Assembly (NCBI GenBank): GCA_900473185.1 | Contig: UCKU01000029.1 | Location: 107,665 to 171,664, forward strand | Length of the DNA stretch: 64,000 nt | Reading direction: 5' to 3' | From: Hyphomicrobiales bacterium | Lineage (GTDB): Bacteria > Pseudomonadota > Alphaproteobacteria > Rhizobiales > Rhizobiaceae | Shown here: in pieces, positions 61,634-64,000 of the stretch | How the letters are laid out: every line of letters begins with the position of its first letter | Position numbering within the stretch: the stretch's first letter is position 1 | Translations under genes and position numbers: made by a program | The notes under the pieces: generated by a model | What the model was told of the DNA's origin: nothing | Database searches by the model: none | Seen by the model: the letters and a program-made list of their open reading frames with translations, nothing else

Positions 61634-62503
61634 ATGACATTCCTCGCTGCGGCTCTGCAGCTCGGTCCTGCGGGGCCGAGCATCGGGACCACCGTGTCCC
61701 GAATTCTTTCGCTCCTCGATCAGGCCGGCGATCAAGGGGTGAAACTCGTCGTTCTCCCAGAACTTGCGCTGACGCCGTATTTCGGCGCGACGGTACACGA
61801 GCTTTCCGGCCACTATGCCTCGAAGCCCGAAAATGACGAGGCGATCGCCGCCGTCGGCGAAAAGGCCAAAGACCATGCCATGGCGATCGTTCTGCCTTTC
61901 GCGGAACTTTCCGGCAACCAGGTCTATAATTCCATGGCCTTCATCGATACCGCAGGGCGCCATGTCGGCACGTTCCGAAAGATGCATATTCCAGGCTTCG
62001 TCGAACCCAAGCCGAATGGCGAAGTCACCATCCTGGAAAAACGCTACTTCACGCCGGGAGATCTCGGCTTCGGCGTTTACGATACCGCGCCGCTGAAGCT
62101 CGGCGGATTGATCTGCTACGATCGGCGTTTTCCCGAGGCCTATCGCTCTCTTGCTCACAACGGCGCCGATATCATCTGCGTCGGCTACAACACACCAGTC
62201 ATGCCGAAAAACACCCTCTCTGCCGCCCGTCGTGCCTCCGAACTCGCAATGTGCGGCGGCGCCTATTCCAATGGAACCTATGTCATTGCAGCGGGCAAGG
62301 CCGGCATGGAGAACGGCATGCGCTATATCGGCGGCAGCCTGATCGCCGGGCCTGATGGCATGATCGTCAAGAAGGCGAAGAACATGGGCGACGAACTCGT
62401 GGTCGCTGAAATCGACATGGAGAAGCAGGCCTCCATTCGCGAACGCTGGGCCTTCGCAGTCAATCGGCGACCTGCCGATTACGTGATGACCCAAACCGCC
62501 TGA
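61634..62503 (+). CDS. carbon-nitrogen hydrolase (nitrilase superfamily, N-carbamoyl-D-amino-acid hydrolase-like)
   Basis: 289 residues with the Glu-Lys-Cys catalytic triad: VVLPELALTPYF (Glu), FRKMHIPGFVEP (Lys) and LGGLICYDRRFPEAYR (Cys). The FRKMHIPG block with YFTPGDLGFGVYDT fits the N-carbamoyl-D-amino-acid amidohydrolase/beta-ureidopropionase group, which releases CO2 and ammonia from carbamoyl amino acids. It sits between a cysteine hydrolase and a transporter and is probably co-transcribed with both. Confidence 0.9.
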   Translation: MTFLAAALQLGPAGPSIGTTVSRILSLLDQAGDQGVKLVVLPELALTPYFGATVHELSGHYASKPENDEAIAAVGEKAKDHAMAIVLPFAELSGNQVYNSMAFIDTAGRHVGTFRKMHIPGFVEPKPNGEVTILEKRYFTPGDLGFGVYDTAPLKLGGLICYDRRFPEAYRSLAHNGADIICVGYNTPVMPKNTLSAARRASELAMCGGAYSNGTYVIAAGKAGMENGMRYIGGSLIAGPDGMIVKKAKNMGDELVVAEIDMEKQASIRERWAFAVNRRPADYVMTQTA

Positions 62504-62512
62504 TGGTGTGAA

Positions 62513-63817
62513 ATGGCGTCATTTACTGAGCTGCCGCTGACGAAGGGCAGGTTCGCCGCGCTCGGCGTTCGAAATTTCAGGATCTTCTTTTCCGGGCTGA
62601 TGGTCTCCGTGACCGGTCCGTGGATGCAGACCACGGCGCAGGCCTGGCTCGTTCTCAAGCTGACGAATTCCTCGCTGTCGCTTGCGACCGTGGCCTCGCT
62701 GCAATTCCTGCCCATCATGCTTTTCGCCCTCGTGGGAGGAGCGGTTGCCGACCGTTTTCCCCGGCGCAAGCTGATGTTCGCCACCCAGGCTTTCGGGGCT
62801 TTGCAAGCCGTCTTTCTGGGCGTCCTGGTCGCAACCGGCAGCGTCACCATATGGCATATCTATGTCCTTGCGCTTACGCTCGGCGTCATCAATGCGCTCG
62901 ACACGCCGCTGCGCCAGGCTTTCGTCAGCGAACTGGTGTCGCTGCCTTTCGTTCCGAACGCGATCGCCCTGACATCGATGGTGCAAAATCTGGGCCGCAT
63001 TATCGGCCCGGCGCTCGGCGGCATCGTCATTGCCGCCTTTGGCGTAGAAGCCGCCTTTTTCCTGAATGCCCTGACCTTCGCCGCCATTCTGATCGCGCTG
63101 ATGCGCATTCGGCCGGAGGAACTCGAACCCAGCCGTTTTACCGGGAAACCCAGCGTCATCTCCCAGATCGGCGAGAGCCTCGACTATGCCTGGCGCACGC
63201 CGACGATCCTCTTTTTGCTCCTGGCGACCGCCTTCATCGGCATGTTCGGCCAGAACTTCACCACCATCGTGCCGCTCGTGGCGAATTATATCGTGCATGC
63301 GAGTGCAGCCGAATTCGGCCTGCTGAATTCCTGCCTCGGCACCGGCTCCTTCATTTCCGCCTTTTTGCTGACAAGCCGGGGGGCACCCTCGGTGCGGCGC
63401 ATCCTGCTGTCGGGACTGGCTTTCGGCATCATGCTGATCGCGATCTCGCTGACCGGCAACCTCTTCGTCAGCTGCTTCCTGTTCCTGATCGTCGGGGCTT
63501 CGGCCGTGACTTTCTCGGCCTCCGTGACCGCTTCTCTGCAGATCCAGTCGCCGCCCGAAATGCGCGGCCGCTTTGCCGCCATGGTCCATCTGCTGATCAC
63601 CGGCTCCTCGCCGATAGGCGCCATGCTGACCGGTTTCGTGGCGCAGTCCTTCGGTGTCTGGGTGTCGATTTTTGCCAATGGCGCGCTTTGCTGCATCGGC
63701 ATGGCGATCTCGTTTCTCTATTTCCGGCGCAGCCGGAAGGACAAGAATTTCGACCTCGGCCGCGTCGCAAAGCAGGAGGAAACGGCACCACCGCCGGTCG
63801 TCACGGCCGCGGAATAG
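62513..63817 (+). CDS. MFS transporter (EntS/MFS_3 type)
   Basis: 434 residues, twelve hydrophobic segments predicted by eye. MFS_3 features: FRIFFSGLMVSVTGPWMQTT, GGAVADRFPRRKLM (the A-motif loop), and IALTSMVQNLGRIIGPALGG. The nearest known group includes exporters such as EntS, but the direction here is uncertain. It begins nine bases after the carbon-nitrogen hydrolase, so it probably moves the substrate or product of these hydrolases. Confidence 0.9.
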   Translation: MASFTELPLTKGRFAALGVRNFRIFFSGLMVSVTGPWMQTTAQAWLVLKLTNSSLSLATVASLQFLPIMLFALVGGAVADRFPRRKLMFATQAFGALQAVFLGVLVATGSVTIWHIYVLALTLGVINALDTPLRQAFVSELVSLPFVPNAIALTSMVQNLGRIIGPALGGIVIAAFGVEAAFFLNALTFAAILIALMRIRPEELEPSRFTGKPSVISQIGESLDYAWRTPTILFLLLATAFIGMFGQNFTTIVPLVANYIVHASAAEFGLLNSCLGTGSFISAFLLTSRGAPSVRRILLSGLAFGIMLIAISLTGNLFVSCFLFLIVGASAVTFSASVTASLQIQSPPEMRGRFAAMVHLLITGSSPIGAMLTGFVAQSFGVWVSIFANGALCCIGMAISFLYFRRSRKDKNFDLGRVAKQEETAPPPVVTAAE

Positions 63818-63940
63818 CGTCGGCTGCGAGTGCCGCATAAAAAATGAACCGGAACTGCTTTTGATCAAAAATTATGCTTGCCGTAACAAATCTGTCGTGT
63901 TTTTCTAAGCGTGGGAGGACGTTGTAAAGGGGAATTGTCG

Positions 63941-64000
63941 ATGAGAAGACGAGTACCTCTGAACGCGGTCCGTGCCTTCGAGGCAGCGGCTAGGCATAAC
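63941..64000 (+). CDS. LysR-family regulator, GcvA-like, truncated by window end
   Basis: The ATG at 63941 follows AAAGGGGAATTGTCG. The visible 20 codons, MRRRVPLNAVRAFEAAARHN, are the start of a GcvA/AmpR-type LysR protein (LnALraFEaaARh). The rest lies outside the window. It is unrelated to the LysR fragments earlier in the window. Confidence 0.8.
   Translation, partial: MRRRVPLNAVRAFEAAARHN

Noticed and set aside
62620..63840. 406-codon plus-strand frame and the long minus frame 62519-63868
   Set aside because: Both overlap the MFS gene in other frames. Their translations are rich in Arg/Ala/His repeats without membrane or domain patterns.

Overview
The window reads as an accessory stretch of an alphaproteobacterial genome of the Rhizobium/Agrobacterium group, most likely on a plasmid or chromid. 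Evidence for this is a D-psicose 3-epimerase that I recognise as almost the Agrobacterium enzyme, ABC importers of the Tau/Ssu and ribose/fructose types, a pRiA4b ORF-3-type gene, ISKra4- and IS30-type transposases, and the mixing of intact GC-rich operons with gene relics and AT-richer islands. No rRNA, tRNA, CRISPR array or replication origin was seen.

Layout. 1-9.1 kb: the 3' part of a LysR regulator, a single-domain response regulator broken by an amber codon, a caspase-like (DUF6345-like) protein paired with a propeptide-like protein, relics of secA and lysR, an RTX protein, and a convergent secreted endo/exonuclease. 9.2-10.9 kb: FBPase and IMPase relics and a complete ISKra4-type element with recognisable inverted repeats. 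10.9-21.6 kb: a long minus-strand catabolic block (SDR; HisD-like dehydrogenase, zinc alcohol dehydrogenase, GntR/UTRA regulator, APH-fold kinase, FMN hydroxy-acid dehydrogenase, TauABC-like importer, aspartate/aromatic aminotransferase). It has two matching operators (TTGTCTATA-N4-TATAGACAA type) in front of its two transcription units, and its content suggests use of a sulfonate or sulfonate-like polyol.

21.7-43.8 kb: a mosaic island bordered by lysR fragments. It carries a GH25 lysozyme operon, an integrase relic, a NACHT/STAND protein with an N-terminal nuclease-like domain (anti-phage type), a HlyD relic, a GH75-like secreted protein with a lipoprotein, an operon of a subtilisin-zinc metalloprotease fusion with an MBL-fold protein and a membrane protein, a DUF3616-like secreted protein, a two-domain peptidoglycan hydrolase, and the 3' end of dnaE2. 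The protease-fusion/MBL/membrane operon and the NACHT protein are the best candidates for an undescribed conflict or lytic system.

44-52.4 kb: a complete rare-ketose (D-psicose/allulose type) operon: LacI regulator with a perfect 18-bp operator, binding protein, ATPase, two permeases, two epimerases and a kinase. 52.4-59.8 kb: an IS30 relic, a LuxR-type regulator, a soluble PAS-PAS chemoreceptor, a chimeric pseudogene (pRiA4b ORF-3 joined to oppF), a PRC-barrel protein, a cupin and a hypothetical gene. 59.8-64 kb: a ribB relic, a RutE-like nitroreductase, a divergent isochorismatase-family hydrolase, carbon-nitrogen hydrolase and MFS exporter (N-carbamoyl/amide catabolism), and the first codons of a GcvA-like LysR regulator.
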